Under the pieces are notes generated by a model. The model made no database searches. It saw nothing but the letters and a program-made list of their open reading frames with translations, and was not told the origin of the DNA. Both the position numbers and the translations under genes were made by a program. 64,000 bases of DNA from contig DATAPD010000015.1 in assembly GCA_036265385.1 (NCBI GenBank), forward strand, positions 496,001 to 560,000, given 5' to 3'. Numbering within the stretch: the stretch's first letter is position 1; each line of letters starts with the position of its first letter. This stretch comes from DATAPD01 sp036265385. GTDB lineage: Bacteria; Acidobacteriota; Terriglobia; Terriglobales; Acidobacteriaceae. This document shows positions 35,828 through 44,117 of this stretch, in pieces.

Positions 35828-36073
35828 AAGACACGTTTGAAGCGCGGGATGAGCTCAGGGTCTACCCCTGCTCCGATTCACGCTCCTGGGGCGGTTAAAA
35901 CGCAAAGAAATGGCATCCTAGCTGATGATCTAATACTCAAATTGCGCCTCAGTCAGCACCCCGAAGGGCGGCTTCGAGGCCTTGCACCTCGGAAGATCTT
36001 TAAAACATTAAGAATATATTAGATCTTAATATATATCTATTAGAGTGAAGGCAGCCGCGAAAATGCCCTCTCA
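35828..36073. other. Gene-free stretch with an AT-rich dyad
   Basis: No convincing gene is seen. An AT-rich dyad (ATATATTA and TAATATAT around GATCT, near 36013-36033) stands out against the GC-rich background and could hold a promoter. A 67-codon frame at 35819-36022 has no recognisable protein character. Confidence 0.4.
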
Positions 36074-36161
36074 TTGTCATTCCGACCGAAGGGAGGAATC
36101 TGATTTCTTCTGTGACCATGCTCAAAGCAGATTCCTCGTCGCTACGCTCCTCGGAATGACA
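36074..36161. repeat. Dispersed palindromic element, 88 bp
   Basis: Perfect outer arms TGTCATTCCGA (36074-36084) and TCGGAATGACA (36151-36161), and perfect inner arms GAGGAATCT (36092-36100) and AGATTCCTC (36129-36137). It shares its layout with the 130-bp element at 32310 but has the ATTCC variant of the core. A half copy of the CTTCGGGATGACG type follows at 36238-36250. Confidence 0.8.
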
Positions 36162-36302
36162 AGGGTAGGATCACGTTGATTACATCCAACAGTTGGCCCG
36201 TGCAAAAATCCGTTGCCTCACCGGAGAGTACGTGAGTCTTCGGGATGACGTCGGTTGTGCTGGCAACGATTCAGTACCCACTAATCGCACTGGATTCTGG
36301 CT

Positions 36303-36351
36303 TGATCAGTAACTACTGATCATTGGACAATGACCACTGGCTACCGACTCC
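36303..36351. repeat. Heptad-period repeat (TGATCAT type) at the sppA stop codon
   Basis: Units TGATCAG, TAACTAC, TGATCAT, TGGACAA, TGACCAC, TGGCTAC and CGACTCC run in one 7-bp register, and the sixth contains the complement of the sppA stop codon (36341-36343). The array therefore overlaps the last codons of sppA. Confidence 0.65.
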
Positions 36352-38110
36352 TCCCTACCTCCGGCATCCGCAGGACATCGTGTTGGTCCTGTGTCCTGAG
36401 CAGACCCGCCGAGTTCAATTGTTTCGCAACTGGCTGCACGACTCGGATCATTTCGGCCATAGCCCGAGCTGCTTCTTTGTCGCTGCTCTCCGGTCCCTCG
36501 CGTTGCATGAGGGTCTCCCAGAGAGTTTTCCTTCGCGGGAAAACTGAAATCTTCACGTCTTCGCCCTCTGAAATATTCGCAGCCTTCTTGGCCAGCTTCA
36601 AAGCTTCATCAAATCCACCTAATTCATCCACTAGCCCGAGGTTTTTCGCGTCTTGTCCCGACCAAATGCGACCCTTGGCGATTTCAAGAACTTTCTCTTT
36701 GGGAATCTTTCGCCCTTCCGCCACCTTGCCGGTGAAGTCGACATACACGCGGTCGAGCCAAGCCTGGAAGCGCGCCCATTCGGCTGGAGTGTAGTCGTGC
36801 GTTCCCGTGAACATGGTTGCGTTGGCTCCGTCATGCACTTCGTCCCATGACAAGCCGATCTTGTCCCACAAGCCAGAGGTCAGCACCTTTCCGCCTAGCA
36901 CGCCGATCGAAGCCGTGATGGTGCCAGGCTGGGCCACAATCTTGTCCGCAGCCATGGCGACGAAATACCCGCCTGATCCGGCCAGGTCGCCCATTGAAAC
37001 GATGACTGGCTTCCCAGCCTGGCGGGCGCGAACTACTTCGCGCCAGATCGTATCTGAGGCAACGTAGGAACCGCCTGGACTGTCGACACGAAACAGAATC
37101 GCCTTCACGTCTTTGTCGGCGACTGCGGCTCGGATCGCGGATGCAACCGTGTCGGATCCCATTGTGAGTGAGCCCTGCACGGGATCGTAGCTGCTCTTGC
37201 CGCGTGAAACACCTCCCGCGCCGTAAACGAGCGCGATCGTTTTGCCTTTCTCGTGCGGATGTCCAGCGCGATCCAGATACTTATCGAGATAAAGCGCCTG
37301 TGCACCGGTACCCACTTTTTCTTTGAACTTCTCATAGACCTCGTCGCGGTAGGCCAGGCCGTCGACGAGCTTCGCGTCGACAGCTTCTTTCCCCAGATAT
37401 GGCCCGCGATCGACCAACGTCGCAAATTGATCTGGAGCAATCTGGCGCGCCTGACAGATTCCGTCCCGCATCTGGCCAAACCAGGAATTGATGATTGCGG
37501 TCATCGCTTCCTTGTGGGGAGCGGTGAACTTGGTTTCCGTAAACGTGTTGAGCGCATTCTTGTATTCGTAGCGATGATCCCCATGGAAACTTATGCCGAG
37601 CTTATTGAGAGTACCTTTCACGAAGGGCGCCTCGAGCATGATCCCAGTAAGGCCGACATCACCGGAAGGTTGCAGATAGATCTGATCGAACGCAGTGGCG
37701 AGATAGTAGGAATTGTTGCCGGGACCGAATTCGCCGAATGTTTCCGCGTACGCGATGGCGGGCTTCTTGTGAGCACGGAAACGCTGGACTGCTTCGCGCA
37801 GTTCCTGCACCTGCGCCATTCCCATCTGCACAGCCCCAACTTTCGCGATCATTCCCTTGACGCGATCGTCGGTGGAAGCACGGTCGATCGCATCGACCAC
37901 ATCTCGGACCGTCATCCGATCCTCAAGCATCAGCTTTGACGTGGTGTTCTCAGGGATATCTTCGACGAGCGGCTGCTCGAAGTTGGCCTCGATGAAAGTG
38001 TTCCCGGGCACGGTGCCCTTTCGGCCCGCCAGAACAATGAATGTTCCGATGATAGTGACGAGGTAAATAATTCCAAGGATTACGAGAATGCGCACAATGA
38101 GTTTTTTCAT
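36341..38110 (-). CDS. sppA: Signal peptide peptidase SppA (67-kDa type)
   Basis: A 589-residue membrane-anchored serine protease that degrades cleaved signal peptides. It has one N-terminal helix (about residues 4-26, IVRILVILGIIYLVTIIGTFIV) and the duplicated crotonase-like fold of the long, E. coli-type SppA. The catalytic dyad is visible: Lys165 in APFVKGTLNKLG in the first half and Ser379 in GDLAGSGGYFVA in the second. The ATG at 38110 begins MKKLIVRIL; the open frame runs 49 codons further without support, although no good ribosome site precedes the chosen start. Its 3' end runs into a 7-bp repeat array. Confidence 0.94.
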   Translation of the reverse strand: MKKLIVRILVILGIIYLVTIIGTFIVLAGRKGTVPGNTFIEANFEQPLVEDIPENTTSKLMLEDRMTVRDVVDAIDRASTDDRVKGMIAKVGAVQMGMAQVQELREAVQRFRAHKKPAIAYAETFGEFGPGNNSYYLATAFDQIYLQPSGDVGLTGIMLEAPFVKGTLNKLGISFHGDHRYEYKNALNTFTETKFTAPHKEAMTAIINSWFGQMRDGICQARQIAPDQFATLVDRGPYLGKEAVDAKLVDGLAYRDEVYEKFKEKVGTGAQALYLDKYLDRAGHPHEKGKTIALVYGAGGVSRGKSSYDPVQGSLTMGSDTVASAIRAAVADKDVKAILFRVDSPGGSYVASDTIWREVVRARQAGKPVIVSMGDLAGSGGYFVAMAADKIVAQPGTITASIGVLGGKVLTSGLWDKIGLSWDEVHDGANATMFTGTHDYTPAEWARFQAWLDRVYVDFTGKVAEGRKIPKEKVLEIAKGRIWSGQDAKNLGLVDELGGFDEALKLAKKAANISEGEDVKISVFPRRKTLWETLMQREGPESSDKEAARAMAEMIRVVQPVAKQLNSAGLLRTQDQHDVLRMPEVGRSR

Positions 38111-38230
38111 AGGAGTGAGGTGGCTCTCGTGGAAATAGTATCGGCGGCGATGTGTTGGAGCAACGGGGATTGAGAACGCCTGCTTGAATCCAGAGTGGGG
38201 ATTCGGCTGGCCGTAGTACACTTTGAGAAC

Positions 38231-38306
38231 GCGCCCGTAGCTCAACGGATAGAGCATCGGTCTTCGGAACCGAGGGTTGGGGGTTCGAGTCCCTCCGGGC
38301 GCGCCA
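38231..38306 (+). tRNA. tRNA-Arg (anticodon UCG)
   Basis: A 76-base cloverleaf with acceptor GCGCCCG pairing with CGGGCGC, D-stem GCTC/GAGC, anticodon stem TCGGT/ACCGA around loop CTTCGGA (anticodon TCG, read as UCG), T-loop TTCGAGT, discriminator G and an encoded CCA. It decodes CGA and related Arg codons. A 7-bp repeat array begins 4 bases after the CCA. Confidence 0.97.
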
Positions 38307-38310
38307 GGAT

Positions 38311-38359
38311 GATCAGCAATTAGTACTTAGCATTTAGCAATTAGTACTTAGAAATTAGC
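38311..38359. repeat. Heptad-period repeat (NNTTAGN type) after tRNA-Arg
   Basis: Seven units in perfect register: GATCAGC, AATTAGT, ACTTAGC, ATTTAGC, AATTAGT, ACTTAGA, AATTAGC. TTAG occupies the same place in six of the seven units. It starts just behind the mature tRNA 3' end. Confidence 0.85.
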
Positions 38360-38402
38360 TGGAGGCCGCGGTTAGATAAGAAAAACTTCGCCGGCTGCAA
38401 GA

Positions 38403-38443
38403 CAAAATAAAAACCGCTTCTCAACCGCCGTTGAGAAGCGGTT
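38403..38443 (-). terminator. Orphan intrinsic terminator
   Basis: On the minus strand a 14-bp perfect stem (AACCGCTTCTCAAC pairing with GTTGAGAAGCGGTT, four-base loop) is followed by TTTTTATTTT. It is one of the strongest terminators in the window, yet no minus-strand gene ends nearby; the permease stop is more than 400 bases upstream and has its own hairpin. Confidence 0.8.
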
Positions 38444-38545
38444 CTCGCCCGAACCGACCCGACCGCGATGGTTGGAGAGGTAGCCGGATCAGCCCTTCCT
38501 GAACCATATTCCTCTCATCCGACTTGCAGCGCTATACTGTGAAAA
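38403..38545 (-). ncRNA. Candidate small RNA ending at the orphan terminator
   Basis: A minus-strand transcript of about 130-140 bases ending at the strong terminator is proposed. Upstream of the stem the sequence can pair locally (GAGAGG with CCTCTC around ATGGTTCAGGAAGG). AT-rich promoter-like sequence (TTGACG near 38575 on the minus strand) lies upstream. No known RNA family is recognised and the 5' end is a guess. Confidence 0.3.
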
Positions 38546-38787
38546 ACGTAATTTTCGTTTTCAATTGCAAGCGTCAACATGTGCCAAGGGGAAAGATTGG
38601 GGTCACGTGGATTTCCTTCGGATTGAAGTTAAAATGCAGGATCTTACCGAAAGTTTGCGCTCATTTTTTTAGCGATCGATTTGATGTAGTCAGCACGCCA
38701 ACAAACGCCAAGACGCCAGAAACAGGCGCACTTGTTGGGAACACGGCAGATTGGTGACGCAACCGCAACTTAGAATCAAATTAACAA
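38546..38787. other. Gene-free stretch next to the candidate small RNA
   Basis: I see no supported gene here. A 77-codon frame (38524-38757, plus) has no recognisable protein character or ribosome site. Several short GACGCC/AACGCC-like words recur around 38695-38730, without clear structure. Confidence 0.3.
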
Positions 38788-38859
38788 AACGGCAACTACC
38801 CCGGCAGTCACGCCCAAAAGGCTCCACGCTACAGGCTGTCGGGGTTTTTTATTGCCGTT
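38788..38859 (-). terminator. Long two-part hairpin, likely terminator of the downstream permease
   Basis: Outer arms AACGGCAA (38788-38795) and TTGCCGTT (38852-38859) pair perfectly. Inside them CCCCGGCAG and CTGTCGGGG pair with one wobble. On the minus strand the structure is followed by TTGTTAATTTG and ends the permease message. On the plus strand the inner stem is followed by six T, so it may work in both directions. Confidence 0.55.
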
Positions 38860-38874
38860 CAATTACCAATCAAG

Positions 38875-40431
38875 CTAATCGGCCATGGCGCGCCCGCGTT
38901 GTGCGGACATGGTCTGGACACGGCTGTGAAAGCGCCCATAGCCAAAATAAACTGCCATGCCGAGGATTAGCCAGATCACAAGCCGTAGCCAAGTGTCGAA
39001 AGGCAATCCGAGCATCATCAAGAGAGAGATTGCCATGCCCATGATCGGCACGAATGGAACCATCGGAGTTTTGAATGGACGTGGTAGATCCGGATTTGTT
39101 CTTCGGATCATCCAGACGCCGGCGCATACGATGACGAACGCCAGCAACGTTCCGATACTCACCAGCTCACCAAGGATGGAAATCGGAATGACGGACGCAA
39201 AAATCGCTACGAAGATTCCTACGAAGATCGAGGAGATGTACGGTGTGCGGAATCTCGTGTGAATCGCGCTCGCCCATTGAGGAAGAAGGCCATCTCTCGA
39301 CATGGAGAAGAAAACTCGCGATTGTCCGAGCAACATGACCACCATGGTGCTCGTCAGTCCGCAGATCGCGCCGAGTTTCACGAGGAAGCTGCCCCACTTC
39401 ACGCCGGTTTGATCGATTCCAACAGCAATGGGATCAGGAACGTTGAGAGTCGTGTACTTCACGAGGCCCGTGAGGACGCCAGAAACCAGGATGTAGAGAA
39501 TCGTGCAGATCACGAGCGAGCCGAGAATGCCGATTGGCATGTCGCGTTTCGGATTTTTCGCCTCCTGCGCGGCCGTCGAGACCGCGTCAAACCCAATGTA
39601 GGCGAAGAAAATCACGCCTGCGGCTCGAATCACTCCGGACCAGCCATATTTGCCGAACGCACCTTCGTTCTCAGGAAGGAATGGGGTCCAATTGGCAGAA
39701 GCTTGCGATGTATGGCCGAGGATGTAGTTGATGCCGATGCCGATGAAGATGAGCAGAACCGCAACTTTCACGACGACGATGAAGGAGTTCAGGTTGGCAG
39801 ACTCCTTGATGCCGATAACCAGGATGGTCGTCATGAGAGCGATGCCGAAAAACGCAACCAGGTTGAAAACTCCAGTCTGGTGCGGCAGCGTGCTCGGATC
39901 GATGTTGTGGAGGGCAAGAGTCTTGGAAACTCGACCGATGGCCTCCCAGCGACCGTTGTACATCACAAACTGTGCACCCGGCGTGCCGGCCAGTTGTGGC
40001 GGGATGTGAATGCCGAAGTCTTGCAAAAGGCTAAGAACGTAACCACTCCAACCAGAGGCAACGGTCGCCGCGCCAAAGGCGTATTCGAGAATCAAATCCC
40101 ACCCGATGATCCATGCAAAGATTTCACCCAAGGTTGCATAGCCGTATGTATATGCGGAGCCAGCAACCGGGATCATTGAAGCGAACTCGGCATAACAAAG
40201 CCCCGCAAAAACACAGCCGACAGCGGCCAAGATAAATGAGTAAACAATGGCAGGCCCTGCATATTGGGCGGCGGCAGCGCCGGTCAGAACAAAGATGCCA
40301 GTACCAATGATCGCGCCGATCCCGAGGGAAACGAGATTTCCGGCCCCCAATGCGCGTTTAAGGCTGTGTTCGCCTGTTTCGTGCGCTTCCGACATGATGA
40401 CGTCAATCGGCTTCTTCGCCAGCAGATTCAT
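38875..40431 (-). CDS. APC-family cationic-amino-acid-type permease
   Basis: A 518-residue inner-membrane permease with about 12-13 hydrophobic segments. TM1 carries GIGAIIGTGIFVLTG, the substrate-binding G-x-G-x-G loop of CAT/YfnA-type transporters, and TM6 has FFAYIGFDAVSTAAQEAKNPKRDMP. It probably imports amino acids by proton coupling; the substrate is not readable. GGAG lies 12 bases before the ATG. It is 28 bases downstream of another permease on the same strand, so the two are cotranscribed. Confidence 0.93.
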   Translation of the reverse strand: MNLLAKKPIDVIMSEAHETGEHSLKRALGAGNLVSLGIGAIIGTGIFVLTGAAAAQYAGPAIVYSFILAAVGCVFAGLCYAEFASMIPVAGSAYTYGYATLGEIFAWIIGWDLILEYAFGAATVASGWSGYVLSLLQDFGIHIPPQLAGTPGAQFVMYNGRWEAIGRVSKTLALHNIDPSTLPHQTGVFNLVAFFGIALMTTILVIGIKESANLNSFIVVVKVAVLLIFIGIGINYILGHTSQASANWTPFLPENEGAFGKYGWSGVIRAAGVIFFAYIGFDAVSTAAQEAKNPKRDMPIGILGSLVICTILYILVSGVLTGLVKYTTLNVPDPIAVGIDQTGVKWGSFLVKLGAICGLTSTMVVMLLGQSRVFFSMSRDGLLPQWASAIHTRFRTPYISSIFVGIFVAIFASVIPISILGELVSIGTLLAFVIVCAGVWMIRRTNPDLPRPFKTPMVPFVPIMGMAISLLMMLGLPFDTWLRLVIWLILGMAVYFGYGRFHSRVQTMSAQRGRAMAD

Positions 40432-40459
40432 TCGCTTGTCTCTCCTTCGAGATAAGGCC

Positions 40460-42025
40460 TCACGCGGCTTCAGACGCAGTGGCCGAATGCCGTGACCAGA
40501 GGTAGTACACCGGGATCCCCAAGAGCACGATGATCAATCCCGGCCAGGTGTATTGGGGTTTGTAGCGCAATAGTACGACATCAATGAATAAAGCCATCAC
40601 AATATAAATGGCGGGTAGCACAGGGTAACCGACAGCTTTGTAGGGCCGCGGCGCCTCCGCGTGGGTTCGTCGCAACACAAACAGTCCAAAGATGGTCAGG
40701 ATATAAAACACGAGCACGGCGAAAATGATGTAGTCGAGAAGCTGCCCGTAGCTGCCGGAGATACAAAGGATGCAGGTCCATACCATCTGCACCATCAGGG
40801 AAACCGCAGGCGTCTTGTATTTAGGATGCAGGCGAGCCACGTTGCGGAAAAACAAACCGTCTTTCGCCATTGCGTAGTAGACACGAGCTCCGGCGAGAAT
40901 CAATCCGTTGTCGCAGCCGAAACTGGAAAGCATGATGGCAATCGCCATTAGCGCGCCGCCTGCTGCACCGAACATCTGCGTCATGACTGCGGTGCCGACA
41001 CGATCTTCGCTGGCAAACTTGATGCCGCGCTCCAGGATGGTGGCTCCAGCGGCGGATCCGTCTAAAGGCAAAGTGCTCAGGTAGATGAAATTGCAACCGA
41101 TGTAGAGCGCAATGACCACACCCGTGCCGAGCGCGAGAGAAATCGGCAGATTACGTTGCGGATTTTTGACTTCTCCAGCAGTAAAGGTGACGTTGTTCCA
41201 GGCATCGGCGGAAAAAAGCGACCCAACCTGGGCGACTGCCAGAACAGTGAGGGTAGATACAAATACTCCTGCGCCGATTTCATGCGTTGAAGTAAGACCG
41301 GCATTTCTCCAAAAGTTGCCGCTGAAGTTGGCAGCGATCGCGTGTGCATTGCGGCCCAAGAAGATGCCGAGTAAAACTAATCCGAATAAAGCAGAGGCTT
41401 TGGCAATCGTGAAGACGTTCTGAATCAGGGCCCCGGTCTTCACTCCAAAGATGTTGATGATTGACAAGGCCACGACCACGAGAATGGCGACAAGATTCTG
41501 CATGTTCAGGCCGACATCCATGTTTCCGAGGACCATTGGACCGATTTTGATGGGCGGTACTTTCCAGAGATGAACGATCCAATGGGTCGATGAGATGGAG
41601 GGGAAGAACACTCCAAGGAACTTGCCAAATGCGACGCCGACCGCCGCAATGGTTCCGGTCTGGATGACAAGGAACAAGGTCCAGCCGTAGAGAAATCCCC
41701 AGAGGGGCCCGAGCGACTCGCGAAGGTAGACATATTGGCCACCGGCACGGGGCATCATGGCAGCAAGTTCGCCATAACTGAGGGCGCCGACGATTGTCAT
41801 GAAACCGGTCACCAACCAGGCGCCGATCAGCAGAGCAGGCGAGTTCACCTCGCGGGCGATTTCAGCCGAGACGATGAAAATGCCCGAGCCGATCATGGAT
41901 CCCATGACGAGCATGGTGGCGCTCGTCAATCCGAGACCCTTTACAAGTTCGGTGTCCTGACGGGTATGGCGCTCCCAATCGGCGGCCGAAGTTGCGGGCC
42001 TGGGATGCGAGATGTCTGTACTCAG
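40460..42025 (-). CDS. APC-family permease with probable CTG start codon
   Basis: A permease of 489 residues if read from the TTG at 41929, or 521 from a CTG at 42025. TM1 is GSMIGSGIFIVSAEIAR, and the TM6 region has FTAGEVKNPQRNLP. The family-conserved lead-in ELVKGLG lies before the TTG, so the TTG start would cut homology. No ATG, GTG or TTG exists in frame between the thiE stop and 41929, but a CTG at 42023-42025 follows a perfect GGAGG with a 6-base spacing. I therefore extend the gene to 42025; the boundary is inference. It lies 36 bases after thiE, in the same frame. Confidence 0.85.
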   Translation of the reverse strand: MSTDISHPRPATSAADWERHTRQDTELVKGLGLTSATMLVMGSMIGSGIFIVSAEIAREVNSPALLIGAWLVTGFMTIVGALSYGELAAMMPRAGGQYVYLRESLGPLWGFLYGWTLFLVIQTGTIAAVGVAFGKFLGVFFPSISSTHWIVHLWKVPPIKIGPMVLGNMDVGLNMQNLVAILVVVALSIINIFGVKTGALIQNVFTIAKASALFGLVLLGIFLGRNAHAIAANFSGNFWRNAGLTSTHEIGAGVFVSTLTVLAVAQVGSLFSADAWNNVTFTAGEVKNPQRNLPISLALGTGVVIALYIGCNFIYLSTLPLDGSAAGATILERGIKFASEDRVGTAVMTQMFGAAGGALMAIAIMLSSFGCDNGLILAGARVYYAMAKDGLFFRNVARLHPKYKTPAVSLMVQMVWTCILCISGSYGQLLDYIIFAVLVFYILTIFGLFVLRRTHAEAPRPYKAVGYPVLPAIYIVMALFIDVVLLRYKPQYTWPGLIIVLLGIPVYYLWSRHSATASEAA

Positions 42026-42061
42026 GAGAGGCCTCCGTGTAATCGAGTCAGCGCCAAGACT

Positions 42062-42673
42062 TTACCTTAATATTCGAAAAAATTCCTCTGCTGATTTCCC
42101 GGGTTCGTTTACCAGATTAGAAATGACCGCGACGGTATCCGCTCCGGCCGCGATGACAGAGTGGGCATTCTCTCGTGTGATGCCGCCGATCGCGACCAGG
42201 GGTTTACGGGTAAGTTCCCGCGCTCGACGAACACCGGCAAGTCCGATCACCGGATCAGGATTTTGTTTGCTCCTCGTAGCAAAGACCGGGCCGATGGCGA
42301 GGTAGTCGGCGGAGGTTTTATCCGCTTCACCTAGTTGTTCCGGGTTGTGGGTGGATACACCGAGTAACAAGGTGGGACCGATCACGCGGCGGGCACCTTC
42401 AGGAGACAAATCATCCTGGCCGACATGGACCCCGTTGAATTCGGCGGCCAGACATAGGTCGGCGCGATCATTCATGATCCATTGGACGCGGGAACCGGTG
42501 AGGCGTTTAAGTTCGCGAGCATGTTCGAGCATCTGGCGGGCATTGCCTGATTTGTTCCGATACTGAAGCAGTGTTGCTCCCGCTTGCGCAAGCTGTTCAG
42601 CAGCCGAGTACAGGCTCGAGGAGGTCGGGAAGTATGCTGCATCGAGAATCGGGTAAAGGCGCGGAAGCAGCAT
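42062..42673 (-). CDS. thiE: Thiamine-phosphate synthase
   Basis: A 203-residue TIM-barrel enzyme that joins HMP-pyrophosphate and thiazole phosphate to make thiamine phosphate. Motifs in order: ATLLQYRNKS, WIMNDRADLCLAAEFNGVHVGQ (split here: NDRADLCL and GVHVGQDDL), LGVSTH, DYLAIGPVFATRSK and VAIGGITRENA, all diagnostic. The ATG at 42673 starts MLLPRLYPILDA, 11 bases after the accC stop; a longer open frame through accC is spurious. The position between accC and a permease is not a thiamine operon, so its regulation here is not obvious and no TPP riboswitch was seen. Confidence 0.94.
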   Translation of the reverse strand: MLLPRLYPILDAAYFPTSSSLYSAAEQLAQAGATLLQYRNKSGNARQMLEHARELKRLTGSRVQWIMNDRADLCLAAEFNGVHVGQDDLSPEGARRVIGPTLLLGVSTHNPEQLGEADKTSADYLAIGPVFATRSKQNPDPVIGLAGVRRARELTRKPLVAIGGITRENAHSVIAAGADTVAVISNLVNEPGKSAEEFFRILR

Positions 42674-42684
42674 GCGGAAGACGC

Positions 42685-44058
42685 TCAGCTTTTGGACTTT
42701 GCGTTCTGCTCTGCCTGGCGAGCGAAGAATCGTTCGATGAAGCCAGTATCGATCTTTCCTTCTCGAAATTCGGGATCGGCCAGAATTTTTCGGTGGAGAG
42801 GGATGGTGGTGTGGATGCCCTGCACCACAAACATTTCCAGCGCTCGGCTCATGCGAGAGATTGCTTCGCCTCGATCCTTCCCACGGACGACCAACTTGGC
42901 AATGAGTGAATCGTAATAGGGGGGAATCACGCCTTCTGCGTAAGCGGCGGTATCGATACGAACGCCGGTGCCGCCCGGAGGATTGAAAGCAGTTATCTTT
43001 CCAGCGGACGGTGTGAACTTTTCCGGATGTTCTGCGTTGATGCGGCACTCGATGGCGTGTCCGCGGTGCACGACCGGGCCCATCAAGACGTCGTTCATGC
43101 GCGCGCCGGATGCGATCAGGATTTGGCTCTTGACAAGGTCGACATCGGTGACCATCTCTGTAACAGGATGCTCCACCTGGATCCGCGTGTTCATCTCGAT
43201 GAAGAACAGACGCCGATCCTGGTCCATCAGGAACTCGATTGTGCCGGCATTCACATATCCAATGTCCCCGAGCGATTTGCTAAGTGTCTCTCCGATGCGT
43301 TGACGAAGTTCAGCAGTGACCTGGGTGGAGGGACTTTCTTCAAGAAGTTTCTGATGTCGGCGCTGAATGGAACATTCGCGCTCTCCGAGACTTACGACGT
43401 TTCCATGGGTGTCCGCGAGAATCTGGAACTCGATGTGGCGCGGACGCTCGACGTATTTTTCCATGTAGAGGTCGCCATTGCCGAACGCGCCAGCAGCTTC
43501 CGAAGTGGCCTGGCGAAACAATCCGGGCAATTCTTCTTCGTTTCGGACGATGCGCATTCCGCGACCACCACCACCGGCAGATGCCTTGATGATGACGGGA
43601 TATCCAACCTGCCGCGCCCACTCGATGGCTTCTTCTTCCGAGCCAATCACACCGTCAGATCCGGGCAGGATTGGCACTCCCGCTTTTTTCATTGCGGCGC
43701 GAGCCTTTTCCTTTTCTCCCATCAGACGAATGACTTCAGGCGGAGGACCGATGAACTTGATACCGCAAGTCTCACAGACTTCAGCAAAATTAGCGTTTTC
43801 GGAGAGTAGTCCGTAGCCGGGGTGAATGGCTTCGACATTCGCAATTTCAGCAGCGCTGATGACGGCTGGGATGTTTAGATAGCTTTGTGACAATTGCGGC
43901 GGACCGATGCAGATCGCCTCATCGGCAAAACGCACGGCTAAGGAATTCCGATCGGCTTCGCTGTAAATAGCAACTGTGCGAATGCCAAGTTCCTTACAGG
44001 CGCAGATGACACGCAGCGCGATTTCTCCGCGGTTCGCGACCAGAATCTTTTTGAACAT
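42685..44058 (-). CDS. accC: Acetyl-CoA carboxylase, biotin carboxylase subunit
   Basis: A 457-residue ATP-grasp enzyme that carboxylates biotin on AccB. N-terminal MFKKILVANRGEIALRVI, the ATP loop KASAGGGGRGMRIV, the catalytic HIEFQILADTHGNVVSLGERECS (two pieces: HIEFQILAD and LGERECSIQRRHQK) and the C-terminal family ending are intact. Length equals the family norm (about 450). It follows accB after a 59-base spacer that holds an intrinsic terminator (44071-44098), so some or most accC transcription may be separate from accB. Confidence 0.97.
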   Translation of the reverse strand: MFKKILVANRGEIALRVICACKELGIRTVAIYSEADRNSLAVRFADEAICIGPPQLSQSYLNIPAVISAAEIANVEAIHPGYGLLSENANFAEVCETCGIKFIGPPPEVIRLMGEKEKARAAMKKAGVPILPGSDGVIGSEEEAIEWARQVGYPVIIKASAGGGGRGMRIVRNEEELPGLFRQATSEAAGAFGNGDLYMEKYVERPRHIEFQILADTHGNVVSLGERECSIQRRHQKLLEESPSTQVTAELRQRIGETLSKSLGDIGYVNAGTIEFLMDQDRRLFFIEMNTRIQVEHPVTEMVTDVDLVKSQILIASGARMNDVLMGPVVHRGHAIECRINAEHPEKFTPSAGKITAFNPPGGTGVRIDTAAYAEGVIPPYYDSLIAKLVVRGKDRGEAISRMSRALEMFVVQGIHTTIPLHRKILADPEFREGKIDTGFIERFFARQAEQNAKSKS

Positions 44059-44070
44059 GCAGGCGGATCC

Positions 44071-44098
44071 GAAAACAAAAAGGCGCGATCAGCGCGCC
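44071..44098 (-). terminator. Intrinsic terminator between accB and accC
   Basis: On the minus strand GGCGCG, loop CTGAT, CGCGCC followed by TTTTTGTTTT. It is placed between the accB stop and the accC start, where it could lower accC relative to accB. Confidence 0.75.
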
Positions 44099-44117
44099 CT
44101 TGGATTTGGGCGGGAGC

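Noticed and set aside
35819..36022. 67-codon plus-strand frame in the sppA-DUF507 gap
   Set aside because: It begins inside the 22-bp palindrome and shows no domain or ribosome site.
38524..38757. 77-codon plus-strand frame near tRNA-Arg
   Set aside because: Cys/Lys-rich random-looking sequence with no ribosome site; the region is better viewed as non-coding.
42674..43048. N-terminal extension of thiE into accC
   Set aside because: The 125 extra residues are Arg/Ser-rich nonsense overlapping accC in another frame; family sequence starts at MLLPRLYPILDA.
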